Source of the DNA: Castanea sativa
Taxonomy: Eukaryota > Streptophyta > Magnoliopsida > Fagales > Fagaceae
Assembly (NCBI RefSeq): GCF_040712315.1
Contig: NC_134015.1
Location: 4,735,945-4,799,944, forward strand
DNA: 64,000 nt
Direction of reading: 5' to 3'
This document shows positions 32,752 through 44,605 of the stretch, piece after piece (positions within the stretch are counted from its first letter, which is position 1; each line of letters begins with the position of its first letter). A program made the position numbers and the translations under genes. The notes under the pieces are model-generated. The model was given only the letters and a program-made list of their open reading frames with translations, did no database searches and was not told where the DNA came from.

Positions 32752-33310
32752 TTAGCTGCTGCTGGGCATGGGCAAAGAAATCCTGTTTGCTTTCTTATAA
32801 TCTTGCAACAGGATTAGAGCCATATCCAATATTTGTTGGAGTTGGGTATTTTCAAAGTAATGTTTATTCGTAGAGTTCCAAATGGCCCACACCAACATAG
32901 CTAGCCCACCTTTCAGTATCTTCAATACTGCACTCCACGCAATCTCAACTAAACAGACCAAAGAGGTCAATATCTGATCAGTTCAGTGGGTCATTTTTGT
33001 ATTTTGCCTCTCACCAAAGCCCAAACATCTAGCTAAAGGGCATGACCACAATGCATGAAGCGTTGTTCCATCCTCCTATTGATATTTTAATTATGCTACT
33101 ATCTTCCTAGATCGCAAATTCTGAAGAGTAGCCAACGAATTAGAGCATTCCACGCCACACACAATGTTTTACTTTTGGTGGAACATGTAGCTTCCACAGT
33201 TTCCTCTAATTCTTCTATCCCTCCATGCCGAAGAGCTTTCGCCATGCATAGAGGAATTAGTTGTCTTCACAGCCAACTTATAAGCCGATTTTACATGTTT
33301 TCAATTTCCT
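32752..33310 (-). pseudogene. LINE zf-RVT remnant
   Basis: The minus strand encodes broken pieces AYKLAVKTTNSSMHGESSSA (near 33290-33230), a zinc-finger-like stretch, and LAMLVWAIWNSTNKHYFENT (from about 32910), all typical of the region after plant LINE reverse transcriptase. Many stops. Its upstream end (33095 onward) belongs to a duplicated segment and recurs at 34900-35120. Confidence 0.7.
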
Positions 33311-34880
33311 CTCTCGATAATGAAAATGGAAGAACTGTTTGATAGCTAAGCCAAGCCGGTCTGGGATAATTTAATTGATTGGTGGCCTTCAAATTTGAAA
33401 GGAAAAGACTTTAAAGCTGATATCTTTTGCACTTTGGCATGGGCACAACTGGAGTAAGAGGAATGTTGTCAGTCTAAGGAAAGCTGCTTATGTTTAGCCT
33501 TGATGCTTTGCCTTTGTTAGGTGTGCTTGTGTGCTTTTATTTATTTTTTGGATGCTGTCCATTGGTTTGTTAAAAAATGACATCAATATATTTCTTTTAA
33601 CACTTTTGATTGAATAAGTTTAGAGACACAAATATAGAGAAATTTTATATCCACAAAAAAATTTAGGTTGTAAATAACTTGTTGTTACTGGGGCAAGAAA
33701 ACTATTTTCAGTGGTAGGTTTAGATTGAATCAATACCAACTTGCCAAGTATAATTTTTGTGAAAATCTTATGAACATAGTATTTCTCTTAATAAATAAAT
33801 AAATTAAAATGATACATCTTTGAAGTGTAAAAGTAGTTAAATTGAAAGAAATTCTATATTCTTTATGATGGAGCCACATTTTATTTTGATCAAATGTCTG
33901 ATTCTCTATCAAACCTTACGAGGATGGCCTAAATGAGGCTAGTTAATTAATTTCACTTTTTTATTGTGGTAATTTGATTACCATTTATAATATATGTGTG
34001 CTTGTTTATATATACATTTATATAAACCAAAAACGCTTGACTTTTGGTTTGCTATATAAAAATTTTCCACATAAAGTTTTTAGATATCACAATTTTACAC
34101 ATAATTATTCTGATATATGATAAAAATTAAAAAAATTTCTAGATTAAATTTTTTTTTATAGGATCCTATATTTAAATCCTTCATTAAAATCATAGCACAT
34201 TATATTTTCTTTGATTTATAAATATATAGTTTTATGTATAAACATAATTATAATAAATTCTTAATACTATATCATATAATTCCATATAAAAACATAAGCA
34301 TAATAATTCATATTAATAATTATCATAATGATCAAATTTCATATTTAGAAAAAAATGAAGAAGAGAAAAAATCATATGATGTGTAACTTTTGTGTGCATT
34401 GCACGAGTTGCTAACTAGTTAAGAATATAGGTAATGTTACACATACTACAATTTTTATCACCTAGAGGCTAGAAAGCTAGAACTTACAAACTAATTTGTT
34501 TCCAATCATCAAAACACATTTAAAATATTCATTTATTAAGTGGTTAAAATCCGCCAATCATAACATATCAATTTGTAACCATGTTTTATATAATAAAATT
34601 TGTAATATTTTCAGCATTTTTATAAGAATAAATCATAGTTTTCACATGATCTTGCATTAAAATTATTTATTACGCCAAAATGGGACGCGAAAACCCACTT
34701 TAAGGCTTAGGCATAACGATTAACGAAAACATAATCTCACAATAAGAATATTTTTGTTGTTGCCTTTTTTCCTTTTTTGTTGCTTTAGTTATGTTTCCTT
34801 TATTATATATACTTGACTTGGATTCGTTGATATGATATATTCTTTGCTTGTACTTAGTGTTACTCAAATTGTTGTTTTTA
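33095..34880. repeat. Segmental duplication copy A (1.8 kb)
   Basis: Matches copy B, which starts at 34900 and is split by the hAT element (34900-35128 plus 38876-40620). The copies share the LINE remnant, the GATAGCTAAGC block, AT-rich spacer, a Helitron-like 3' end and the GGATTCGTTGAT block. The uninterrupted hAT target TCTCTCGA lies at 33310-33317. The frame at 33730-33912 and other short frames here are not supported. Confidence 0.85.
34380..34419 (+). mobile_element. Helitron-like 3' terminus
   Basis: A short palindrome GTGCATTGCAC (34394-34404) is followed 10 bp later by CTAG|T, the usual 3' end (hairpin, then CTRR before T). A diverged equivalent is at 40140-40172. The 5' end was not located, so only the terminus is claimed. 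Confidence 0.5.
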
Positions 34881-34899
34881 ACACACAATGTTTGATTCT

Positions 34900-35128
34900 G
34901 CTACTATCTTCCTAGATCAAAAATTTTGAAGAGTAGCCAACGAATTAGAGCATCCACGCCACACACGTTAACACACAATGTTTTACTTTTGATGGAACAT
35001 GTAGCTTCCACAGTTTCCTCCATATTCTTTTATCTCTCCATGCCGAAGAGATTTCGCCATGCATAGAGGAATTAGTTATCTTGACAGCCAACTTATAAGC
35101 CGATTTTACATGTTTTTTCCTCTCTCAA
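34900..35128. repeat. Segmental duplication copy B, left part
   Basis: Matches 33095-33317. Ends in TCTCTCAA, the left target duplication of the hAT element. Contains a 10-bp insertion (GTTAACACAC) relative to copy A. Confidence 0.85.
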
Positions 35129-38100
35129 CAGTGGCAGCGCCACGTTATGCTCAGGGTGTTCCCAAGAACACCCTAACTTGAAAAAAAAATATATAATAAT
35201 TAATTTTTATTTTTATACCCTTAAAAAAAAAACAAGAACACCCTCAATCAAAATTAGGATTACCCTCAAATTAAAAAAAAAAAAAATATTTGTTCTACTT
35301 TCAAGCAAAAAAAAAAAAAAATTGTAACAGAGCAAAACAACGGACGGCAATTGGCAAGCCCAACATCAAGCCCACGACAAGCCTAACAAATTACAGAGGA
35401 AGCAAACCCATGGTTTCTCAAAAAAAAAAAAAAACCCAATACAGATCAGAAACCTCAAATTAGTAGTTTAGTACATCAGAAATCACTAAAGCTTTTCTCA
35501 AAAAAAAGAAAAAAGAGAAAAGAAAAAGAAATCACTAATGCTAAAGCAAACCTAAAAAGAAAAAAATAGAGCAACGGCGCCTCTCCTTAGAAGTTAGATT
35601 GGTCCAGTCACCCCTCATCGCATCGGAGATCGGCCCAGCTCTAGAGCAATCGCTCATCGGACATCGTTGCCCTTCATCGCATCGAAGACGAAGATCGGCC
35701 CAGCTCTAGTCCAGTTACAGTCACTCATCCTCATCGAAAATCGTCGCCCTTGGCCTCATCGCATCGAAAATGGAGATCGGCCCAGTTCCAGTCGCTACGT
35801 CACAGTTGCTCATCGTCGCCGTCGCATAGGTATTTCTCTCTCTTTTTCTCTCTGACTCTCTCGAAGTCTCTCTCTCTTTTTCTCTCTGACTCTCTCGAAG
35901 TCTCTCTCTCTCAAATTTGATATGAAGATATGAAATAATCTTATGCGTCTGTCTGTCTGTCTCTCTCTTTATTAACTTTAGTCTTTATCTGAACTAGTGA
36001 ACTGTGATTGGCTGAAGCACCTTTCCAAAAAAAAAAAAAAAAAGATTGGCTAAAGCACTCAGTGAGTGGAGCTTTAACTTTATTAATTTTTTGACTTTTT
36101 GAATTTGGCATTTTGGCTTTATCTTCATTCTTATCCGTTGGTTGGTGTGTGTTGGTGTTGGTGTTGGTGTTAGTGTTGGACTGTTTGGTGAGATATTAAT
36201 TATATTTTATTATAATATTATTGTGATTTGTGAAATTGTGATTGTGAAATTTTCTGATTGGCAGGCTTGTCTGTTGAGTAGTGTAATGTGCACATGACTG
36301 ACTCTTTTAGTGTAATGTGTAACTAATAAACAATAATTTAATTAATCAATAATTAATTGGGAAAAACAAATAATAAATAATAAATAATAATTTAATTAAC
36401 CAATACATTATAAAAGACAAACAAATTAAATTATGTTAGGCTAAACAACAATTAATAATTTAATGAAACAATAATATAACAAATTATAGTCTATAAAAGA
36501 CAAACCAATTAATGAAACAACTAAACAACAATAATTAATAATTTTATTAATATTTCAAATAAACTTATAGTTTATTGTTTATTCTTTTGTTAGAATTATG
36601 GACAAATACTTGATAAGAAAACCACGTACTTAAGATTAATCTTCATCTTCTAAGCGAATTTGTGTTGACTTTAACTTAGAAAATCTTCCTTCAAATCCTG
36701 GGCTACGAGAAAATATATCATCTTATCATCCTATTAATCATGATGAAATAAGAAGATATTATTTAGGAAAAGGCCCTTGTCAACCTCCTTATGATTACCC
36801 TGTATCATATTTTTTTGGAAAGCCCTGTCGATTTGGATCCGATTGGTATGTAAATAGAAATTGATTTGAATATAGTATAGCCAAGGATGCAACATTTTGT
36901 TTTTATTGCTACCTATTTGGGCAAGATGTTGGTAAGCAAGTAGAAGGTGAGACTTTTGTAACGACTGGATTCAAACTTTGGAATCAACCTGTGAAGTTAG
37001 ATTCCCATGTTGGAGGAGTTAATAATGCTCATAATCAAGCTATCAAGAAGAGTGAAGATCTACTGAAGGAAAAGCAACACATTCAAAGTGTTTTGGTTAA
37101 GCAATCAAATCAAGACAAAGCTGAATATCGGTTTCAATTAAATGCAATAGTTGATTGCATAAGATTCCTTTTATGCTAGGGATTAGCTTTTCGTGGTCAC
37201 GATGAATCTCAAGGTTCAAGTAATAAATGAAATTTCCTTGAGCTTTTACAATTTTTGAGGGATCACAATGAATCTATCAATGAAGTGTTGCAAAAAACTT
37301 GGGAAAATTGCAAGCTTACCCATCATGATATTCAAAAAGACATTGTGAATGCAATTGCATGTGAAATATCCAAAGCCATCATCGAGGATCTTGACAATGG
37401 GTTCTTTTCAATATTAGTTGATGAGTCACGTGATATCTCAGTGAAAGAACAAATGACCTTCGTTCTTTGTTATATGAACAAAAAAGGAATTATTATAGAG
37501 TGGTTCCTTGGTATTGTACATGTAGCAAGTACCACCGCTTTGTCACTCAAATGTGCTATTGAATGTTTACTTTGTGAACATAATTTGAGTTTATCGAGAC
37601 TACGTGGGCAAGGTTATGACGGAGCTAGTAATATGAAATGTGATATCAATGGTCTCAAAACTTTAATTTTGGAAGAGAATAAGTCAACATTTTATGTCCA
37701 TTGTTTTGCTCATCAACTTCAATTGACACTTGTTGCCGTTGCTAAAAATCACATTAACATTGCTGAATTTTTTTATGTGGTTAGTAATTTAGTAACTGTT
37801 ATTGGAGGCTCTTGTAAGAGACGAGATACTCTTCGAGATGCACCATTTGTCAAACTTAAAGAAGATTTAGAGAATAGTGTACGTAAAAGTGGAAAAGGTT
37901 TGAATCAAGAGACAAATCTTGCACGTCCTGGTGATACACGTTGGGGATCATATTATGGGACTATTCTCAACTTGATTTTGATGTTTTCTGCTATTGTTGA
38001 TGTACTTGAGATTATTGAAGAAGATGGCCTCTCTGACCAAAAAGTTGAAGCTCGATCTATTATGAGGTCAATTCTATCTTTTGAATTTGTTTTTGCTCTA

Positions 38101-38875
38101 CACTTGATGAAAAACATTTTAGGGATCACAAATGAGTTGTCAATAGCATTGCAAAAAGAAAAATCAAGAGTGATGAGAAATGTCTAAGCAACGATTACAA
38201 GTGATGAGAAATGATGAATGGATATCTTTATTGACTGAAGTGTCTTCATTTTGTGCCACACAAGATATTCCTATCTTGAACATGGATGAAATATTTGTAG
38301 TTAGTGGGAGGCCGCGATGCAACACCCAACAAAATACAAATTTACATCATTATCGTGTTGAGCTATTTTACACAGTCATAGATATGCAACTTCAAGAGCT
38401 TAACAACCGTTTTTCAGAGGTGAATACCGATTTGCTACTTTGTATGGCTTGCTTGAATCCAAGTAATTCATTTGTGGCTTTTGATAAGGAAAAGTTGATA
38501 CGTCTAGCAAAGTTCTATCCATTTGAGTTTCCTGGGACAGATATCTTGGCACTTGACTCTCAGCTTTAGAGTTTTATTTTTGATATGTGCAACAATGACT
38601 TATTTTTAGAGTTTCAAGGAGTTAGTGAACTTGTTGAAAAGTTAGTGAGCACAAGGAAGCATGAGACTTATCCATTAGTCTATTTGCTTGTGAAGTTAGT
38701 TTTGACCCTTCCTGTTGCTACTTCAACAGTAAAAAAAAGTTTTTCAGCAATGAAATATATAAAGAATGAATTGCGCAATTGCATGAAAGATCAGTGGATG
38801 AATGATTGCTTGGTTGTGTATATTGAAAAAGATGTAGTTGTCTCTCGATAATGAAGATTCCTGGAGCCGCCACTG
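35129..38875 (+). mobile_element. hAT transposon, 3.75 kb, ZMYM1-like
   Basis: Terminal repeats CAGTGGCAGCGCCA and, inverted, CAGTGGCGGCTCCA. The 8-bp flanks TCTCTCAA (35121-35128) and TCTCTCGA (38876-38883) differ by one base, and the empty site is kept in copy A (33310-33317). The 5' part carries A-runs and a tandem region (35620-35930) with ATCGGCCCAGCTCTAG and TCTCTGACTCTCTCGAAG repeats. The transposase gene is decayed, so the element is no longer autonomous. Confidence 0.9.
36598..38851 (+). pseudogene. hAT transposase (TTF zinc finger, DUF4371, hAT dimerisation), decayed
   Basis: Starts MDKYLIRKPRT, then stops twice at once (about 36631 and 36637). One continuing frame still shows a TTF-type zinc finger (DATFCFYCYLFG, near 36885), then a DUF4371/RNase H-like catalytic region from 37255 with FFSILVDESRDISVKEQM, LRGQGYDGASNM and FYVHCFAHQLQLTLVA. 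The hAT dimerisation domain near the end reads TLPVATSTVKKSFSAMKYIK (38700-38760). Further stops are at ~36862, 37177, ~37228 and 38567, and a deletion with frameshift lies at ~38185 (RNV to SKQRLQVM). The product in intact relatives (zinc finger MYM-type protein 1-like) cuts and rejoins hAT DNA in the nucleus. Confidence 0.9.
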
Positions 38876-39412
38876 TCTCTCGATAATGAAGATGGAATAA
38901 CTGTTTGATAGCTAAGCTAGCCCAAGCTGGTCTAGGATGATTTAATTGATTGGTATCTACTGCAAGTTGTATCTTTAAAACTATCTTTTGCAAGTTGGTA
39001 TGGGGCCTATGGGTACAACTGGAGTAAGAGGAATGTGGTCCGTCTGAGGAAAGCTGCTTGTGTTGAGCCTTGTTGCTTTGCCTTTGTTTGGTGTGCTATT
39101 GTTTGCTTTATTTTTTTGGATGCTATTGATTGATTCATAAAAAAAAAAGACATCATAATATGTCTTTAACTCTTTTGATTGAATAAGTTCAAAGACAAAA
39201 TTATAAAGAAATTTTATATCCACAATAAATTATAGATAGTAAATAACTTGCTGTTATTGGTGGGCAAAAAAAATATTTTCAGTTGTGGGTTCATATTAAA
39301 CTAATTACAACTTGCCATGTAAAATTTTTGTAAAAATATTGTGAATGTAACATTCCTCTTAATAAATAAATAGGTTAGAAAGTATAAGTCTTTGGAGGGT
39401 GTAAAAGTAGTT

Positions 39413-39575
39413 TTTTTTTTTGAGAGAGTTTCAACCTATGACGTCCGCTTATAATAATTGCTCTTTATTATCAGATCAAGACACCAATCAGTTTTTGGTG
39501 TAGGCGTGGATTGAGCCCCAGATATCTTATACAACCATCAGAGACTTTACCAGCTGAGCTAATTGGAATCCACAC
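39413..39575 (-). mobile_element. tRNA-derived SINE in copy B
   Basis: Present in copy B, absent from copy A (~33825). Flanked by GGTGTAAAAGTAGTT at 39398-39412 and 39576-39590, a perfect 15-bp target duplication. On the minus strand it starts CCAATTAGCTCAGCTGGTAA (A box), continues with GGCTCAATCC (B-box-like), and ends in a run of A (T-run at 39411-39421). Not a functional tRNA gene. Confidence 0.93.
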
Positions 39576-39756
39576 GGTGTAAAAGTAGTTAAATTGAAGG
39601 AAATTTTACACTGTTATGATGGGGCCACATATTATTTAGATCAAATGTCTGATTCTCAATCAAATTTGATGAGGATGGCCTAAATGAATCTTATTAACTT
39701 CTTCTCTTTTTTTTTTTTTTGTCAATTTGATATCCATTTATAACATAGGTGTGCTT

Positions 39757-39760
<4 letters not shown>

Positions 39761-39792
<32 letters not shown>
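39761..39792. repeat. (TA)n microsatellite
   Basis: About 30 bp of AT/TA dinucleotides, expanded relative to copy A (~34010). Confidence 0.85.
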
Positions 39793-39795
<3 letters not shown>

Positions 39796-40139
39796 CTTTT
39801 ACTTTTGGTTGACTATATAAAGTTTTTCCTTATAAATTTTTGAAATATCACAATTTTACACATAATTATTCTTATATATAATTAAAATTAAAATTTATTC
39901 TATATTTAAATCTTTTTTATAGGATTCTATTCATTAAAATCATATCGCGGTATAGCACATTATATTTTCTTTGATTTATAAATATGTAGTTTTATAACAA
40001 AAATAATTATAATAAATGCTTAATACTACAATATATAATTCTATATAAAAACATAAGCATAATTATTCATATTAAAAATTATCAAATTTCATATTTAGAA
40101 AAAAATGAAAATAAGAAAAAAAAATCATATGATGTGTAA

Positions 40140-40172
40140 CTTTTGTGTGTATTGGACGGGTTGCAGACTAGT
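40140..40172 (+). mobile_element. Helitron-like 3' terminus, diverged
   Basis: Counterpart of 34380-34419 in copy B. The hairpin is lost (GTGTATTGGACGG) but CTAGT remains. Confidence 0.4.
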
Positions 40173-40656
40173 TAAGAATAAATGTAATGTTACGCATACT
40201 ACAATTTTTATCACCTAGAGGCTAGAAGGTCAAAATTTACAAACTGATTTGTTACTAATCATGAATCATCAAAACACATTTAAAACATTTATTTATTAAG
40301 TGGTTAAAGTCCACCAATCATAACATATCAATTTTTAGCTATACAATATATAATAAAACTTGTAATATTTATAGCATTTTTGGAAGAATAAATCATAGCT
40401 TTCACATGACCTTGCGTTAAAATTTCTTATTGCCTCAAAATGGGACGCGGAAACCCATTTAAGGCTTGGGCATTACTATTAACGAAAACATAATCTAACA
40501 ATAAGAATCTTTTTTTTTTTTTTTGCTTTCGTTATGTTTCCTTTATCATATATACTTGACTTGGATTCGTTGATATAATATATTCTTTGCTTGTACTTAC
40601 CTGTTACTCAAATTGTTGTCTATAAAGTTGAACAGTTTGTCTTATTAAATATACAG

Positions 40657-40723
40657 ATAATCAAACGGAAAGTTGAGACACCAACTGGGCAAGCTAGTGC
40701 GACTGGGCAGTTGTTCTATTCAG
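40657..40723 (+). other. Exon-like segment in copy B
   Basis: Lies between a 3' splice-like AATATACAG and a 5' splice-like CAG/GTATGAG. Matches 48939-49006 upstream of the ankyrin gene, but here it begins ATAATC instead of ATGATC and has a one-base deletion. Probably a duplicated 5' exon of the ankyrin gene. Confidence 0.5.
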
Positions 40724-40741
40724 GTATGAGCTTTTTGTAAT

Positions 40742-40921
40742 GAGAGGTGTTACGTCCACAACATTTTTACAACAAATCATAGGTGGTTAGTTGTTATTGG
40801 TTCAAATTTGAACCTAACACTAAGATTACTTTTTTGCCCCAACAATAACAACCAGTAACATCCTGCCACTTAGGATTTGTTGTAAAAATGTTGTAAAAAT
40901 GTTGTGGACATATCATTTCTC
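40742..40921. mobile_element. Mutator-type MITE, 180 bp
   Basis: Inverted ends share GTCCACAACATTTTTACAAC and begin GAGAGGTG / GAGAAATG. Flanked by a perfect 9-bp duplication TTTTGTAAT (40733-40741, 40922-40930). The right arm has an internal 13-bp repeat of AAAAATGTTGT. Confidence 0.88.
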
Positions 40922-40930
40922 TTTTGTAAT

Positions 40931-41908
40931 AGGCAAAAATGCCCATGTCAAGCTTCTTCTATTTCCTGTGCTTCCATTGTTTCCCTTTTTTTTGGGTTTA
41001 AAAAAAAAAAAAAATTTATTTTTATGTTTCCTTTTGTTTTTATTTTATTTTTCTAACTCGATGTAAATTCTTTTTTTTTTTTCGGTTTTTTTTAAAAGAA
41101 TAAAAAAAACTTGGCATGAATGCATGATTTTTTTTTTTTACCAGGCATGATTGGTTTTTTGTTTTTTTAACTATGATATTTTTTTTTTAAAAAAAATGCA
41201 TATGAGTCAATTTATATAAATTACATTTTTCATTGTTTCAGCTTTCTTCTCAACCAAATAAAAAATTTTCCATCACTACATTTTTCCAACCCCAAACCAA
41301 ATTTTAAAAATAAATTTCTATCCTTCCACTTTTCTATCCCCTTAACTAGATAGGCCCTTAAAATTGGTATCCAAGACAGGCTCGTTTCTTGAATCATGCA
41401 TACTTTTCACTTTCAAGTTAACCTTTTAATTTTCTAGAACTTCGTTAAGTATGGAGGATATAAAATGAAAATACAATGTAATAGTAGATTTGTCAAAATT
41501 TACCTCCAATAAAAAGATATTGAGTAAATTTGTAGGCTTAGATTACAACTAATTTTGTAGTTAAACTTTGTCCCCTAAAGAATCAACCCTAATTTGACTA
41601 AATTAAATCAAATCTGTCCAATAATAACCCAAAAAAATAGTAAGTATAAGTCTGGCTACTTAATTTCATAATATCTTATTAGATTCAAATTTGATTTTGA
41701 CATGTGAGTAGTTAAATTAAAGGGAATTCCTCTTTGTGATGGGACAAGATTTACTTCGATCAAATGCATAATTTTTTTGTTAAATCTAGTTGAAGTAATT
41801 AATTTTTATTATTTTAATAAATTGTACTTAACTTTAATTTTTAAACAATTTGGGTACCATTAAGAATAAAATTGTAGTTTTCAAGATGCCCTCGTGTTAA
41901 AATTACAC
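40931..41908. other. Gene-free AT-rich spacer
   Basis: Homopolymer-rich. The part near 41690-41910 resembles the AAATTAAAGG...GATCAAATG and CCCTCGTGTTAAAATTA blocks of the segmental copies, so more of that repeat family may be present. Confidence 0.45.
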
Positions 41909-42480
41909 CACTAAAAAGTCACCTATAGCTGTGTTTTTTTTAGCTGCGTTTCCAAAAAACGTGGCTATAAGTAACCTGTAACCGCATCTTTAAGAAACAC
42001 GGCTTAAACATGACCATAGGTTAAGTCTATAGCTGCGTTTTTTAGATGTGGCTATACACTAAATCTATAGCTGCATTTCTAAGTATTTTTAGCCACATTT
42101 TTAAAAGAGGACCTATACCCGCGATTAAGACATGTGGGCTTAGCCAACGTACAACCACGTTTTTAAGAAGCGAGGCTTAAAACCTAACCTATAACTGTGT
42201 TATTGAGGCGTGGCTATAGGTCCAAATGATTTTTTTTTTTGGAAAGAGGACCTATATTCGTGTTTGTAAAATGCGACCATAGCCTAGCTAAAGCCGCATT
42301 TTTATGAAACGCAGCTTAAAACCTGACCTATAGCTGTGTTTTTTAGGCATGGCCATAGGTCCAACTGATTTTTTTTTTTAATAAAATTTTCTTCAAGAGG
42401 TCCTATACCCATGTTTATGAAATGTGGCCATAGCTAACCTAAAGCTACGTTTTTAAGAAACTCGGCTATAGGGCCCTTAA
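41909..42480. mobile_element. CACTA-type transposon end with subterminal repeat array
   Basis: Begins CACTAAAAAGTCACCTATAG and contains about a dozen degenerate, mixed-orientation copies of motifs such as TATAGCTGCGTTTTT and AAGAAACGCGGCT. Dense subterminal repeats after a CACTA terminus are characteristic of En/Spm elements, where the transposase binds. The matching right end and a transposase were not found, so the extent of the element is unknown. Confidence 0.65.
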
Positions 42481-44439
42481 AAAAAAGTTAAAAAAAAAAA
42501 CTCAAAACCTAAAAACTCGTCAGTTCCCGTGTTTACTCTCCCTCACCCATCTTTCACTCTCTCACTCACTAGCTCCCACCTATCATTGCTAACCTCCTTA
42601 TCGTGTCACTGTCGTGTTCTTCAACATGCGGCCGCAGATCTGCCTAACTGTGTTGCCGTTGACGAAGCCCAATCATCACAACCCCACCGCCTCTCTAACC
42701 CTAGCTCTCTCTCTCACTAGCCAAATACCGCTTCACCGCCGATCATCCTCACCGTGCCATTGCTATACTATTAAGTGTGCTACCGCTAACTTGCCTCACT
42801 GTGCCGTTGTACTCTTCAAGGTAGATCTCTTTTTTCTCTATCTCGATTTTTGTCACTTTTTTTTTATGAGTTAGATATGTCCAAAAAAGCAAGAAAAAAT
42901 ATAAAATTAGATTCTATACCATATTTTTATCTATAAATGGAGAAATTGACAAGAACCTCAAAGTAATTCTCTATTAGTTCTACACACTCATACTAAAATA
43001 GATGGAAATATTGTGAGAGAGGAATGACATGGGAAGTGGTTACATTTAGAACTCAAAAGTGAAAGAATAAAACTAATCCACTTTTTTCGAGTAAGCTGTG
43101 TTTTTTAATTGTCCCCCCCCCCCAAGATTTAAGAAATTAAACTACTCTCTTCCCCTTGGTACATTTTGGCCACAAAGGAAATTATTGATATACTCTAATG
43201 AAAGTGGTCTGCAATTTTAATGAACATATACCGATATAGTTAAATGCATGCCTTTTCAACCTATGAATTCACTTTATTTGTCACTTTAGCAGCCTACTGC
43301 ACTACATCAAATTTAAACATTATTTTATTAGCATATTTAGGAGAATAGTATGACAAAAAGAGCAATGTGGTACTAGCATTCTATTAACATATTTGTGGTA
43401 CTAGCATTTTTCTTTAAAGAACTAGCTGGTAAATACTATGAATTCACTATGCTTATCACTTCAAGAGCCTACAACACCACCATCAAATTTAAACATTATA
43501 CTATTAACATGTTTAGTAGATCAATATTGAAGAACTAGTTGGAGAATACTATGAACATGATAATTAAATAAAACATGTAGTATTACTAACTAATAGACAG
43601 AAAAGACAGGAATATCACTAATCCCAAAACGTATGTGATCTTACTAGTAAAACAACTAAAGCCAAAAAAACCAAGACACCTTGATATCATAAACAAAATC
43701 AAAATAAGGGGGAAAACCAAAAATAGAACCTTAGAACCAAATATTTTTATTTTTTCTTCACTTGCTTATTAAGCAAAATTACCAACATCAAGATGGCTTT
43801 CACCAAGGAACTTTAAGGTGGGGCGGGGGGAGAAAAATTCTATGCAAAATAGTCATTCAAAAATACACAAAACAATCAACACTCCTAATATCAATGTAAG
43901 CACCTTATACCACCATGCAAGCTACCCGCTTACTCACACTCAACAACAAGCTACCCGCTTACTCACACTCAACAACCCACTACAAAACAGTTATGAAATT
44001 CTAATGTAAACCACCTTAGAATTTTACAAGTATTTAAATAGAAAACATGTACTATGCTGAAGCCAAACACACGGCTCTTCAAAAAAAAATCAAAACTCAC
44101 CACTAGCTAAGAATGCTTAGCCTATAAAGGATGAGTTTAATTTATAAGGAATATATTAATACAAAAATTAAATATATACAACACATGGAATTCTAATGTA
44201 ATATAATGAAAAAGAAGTAGATACCAAATAAAAACTTGCTTCATAGGCTCATAGGTTTCAAATAAGCAAAGCTTGGCTGGGTATTAAGAACACTAAAGTT
44301 CAAACAACTCCTCAAGTCAAGCCCACAAAGACATATAGATATCGCTAAAATTTCTGACTTCCATCAAAATCATAACAAAATATAAAAGACAACAAGAAGG
44401 GCCATAGTATCATGGTAATCACGATTTCAAGCATATGGT
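42481..44439. other. No supported gene; possible interior of the CACTA element
   Basis: Short Ser/Leu/His-rich frames at 42529-42874 lack a domain. A ~130-bp segment at 43262-43400 is repeated at 43436-43560 (both with GAATTCACTWTDCTTATCACTT-like starts and CAAATTTAAACATTA). A 27-bp motif with CTACCCGCTTACTCACACTC is doubled at about 43920-43973. Confidence 0.45.
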
Positions 44440-44605
44440 ATATCTGACTCACCACATGCCGAAAAGGCATCATTATCAACATCCATGTTATTTGTAGACA
44501 GATGTAGTTCACAATCCCATAATCACCAGTCACATGATGTTTAGATTCATCATATCCCCATTTTCCATCAACATAGAATTTGTATTGCATGCAAGTTAAT
44601 CCACA
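44440..44605 (-). pseudogene. SNF4-like (KIN beta-gamma) CBM48 fragment
   Basis: The minus strand reads MQYKFYVDGKWGYDESKHHV and TGDYGIVNYI, matching the AMPK glycogen-binding (CBM48) segment of plant sucrose-nonfermenting-4-like proteins (usual form QYKF.VDGEWRHDE...). About 20 bp later, in another frame, NMDVDNDAFS matches the next conserved block of the same protein. Order is kept, but the intervening residues and all CBS domains are missing. In intact form this is a regulatory subunit of SnRK1 kinase. This piece is a relic, perhaps captured by the neighbouring CACTA element. Confidence 0.7.

Larger units (their letters stand above)
38876..40656. repeat. Segmental duplication copy B, right part
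   Basis: Resumes copy A at its 33310 and follows it to about 34880, then extends further in common with copy C (48601-49006). Disrupted by a SINE (39413-39575) and an (TA)n tract (39761-39792). Confidence 0.85.
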
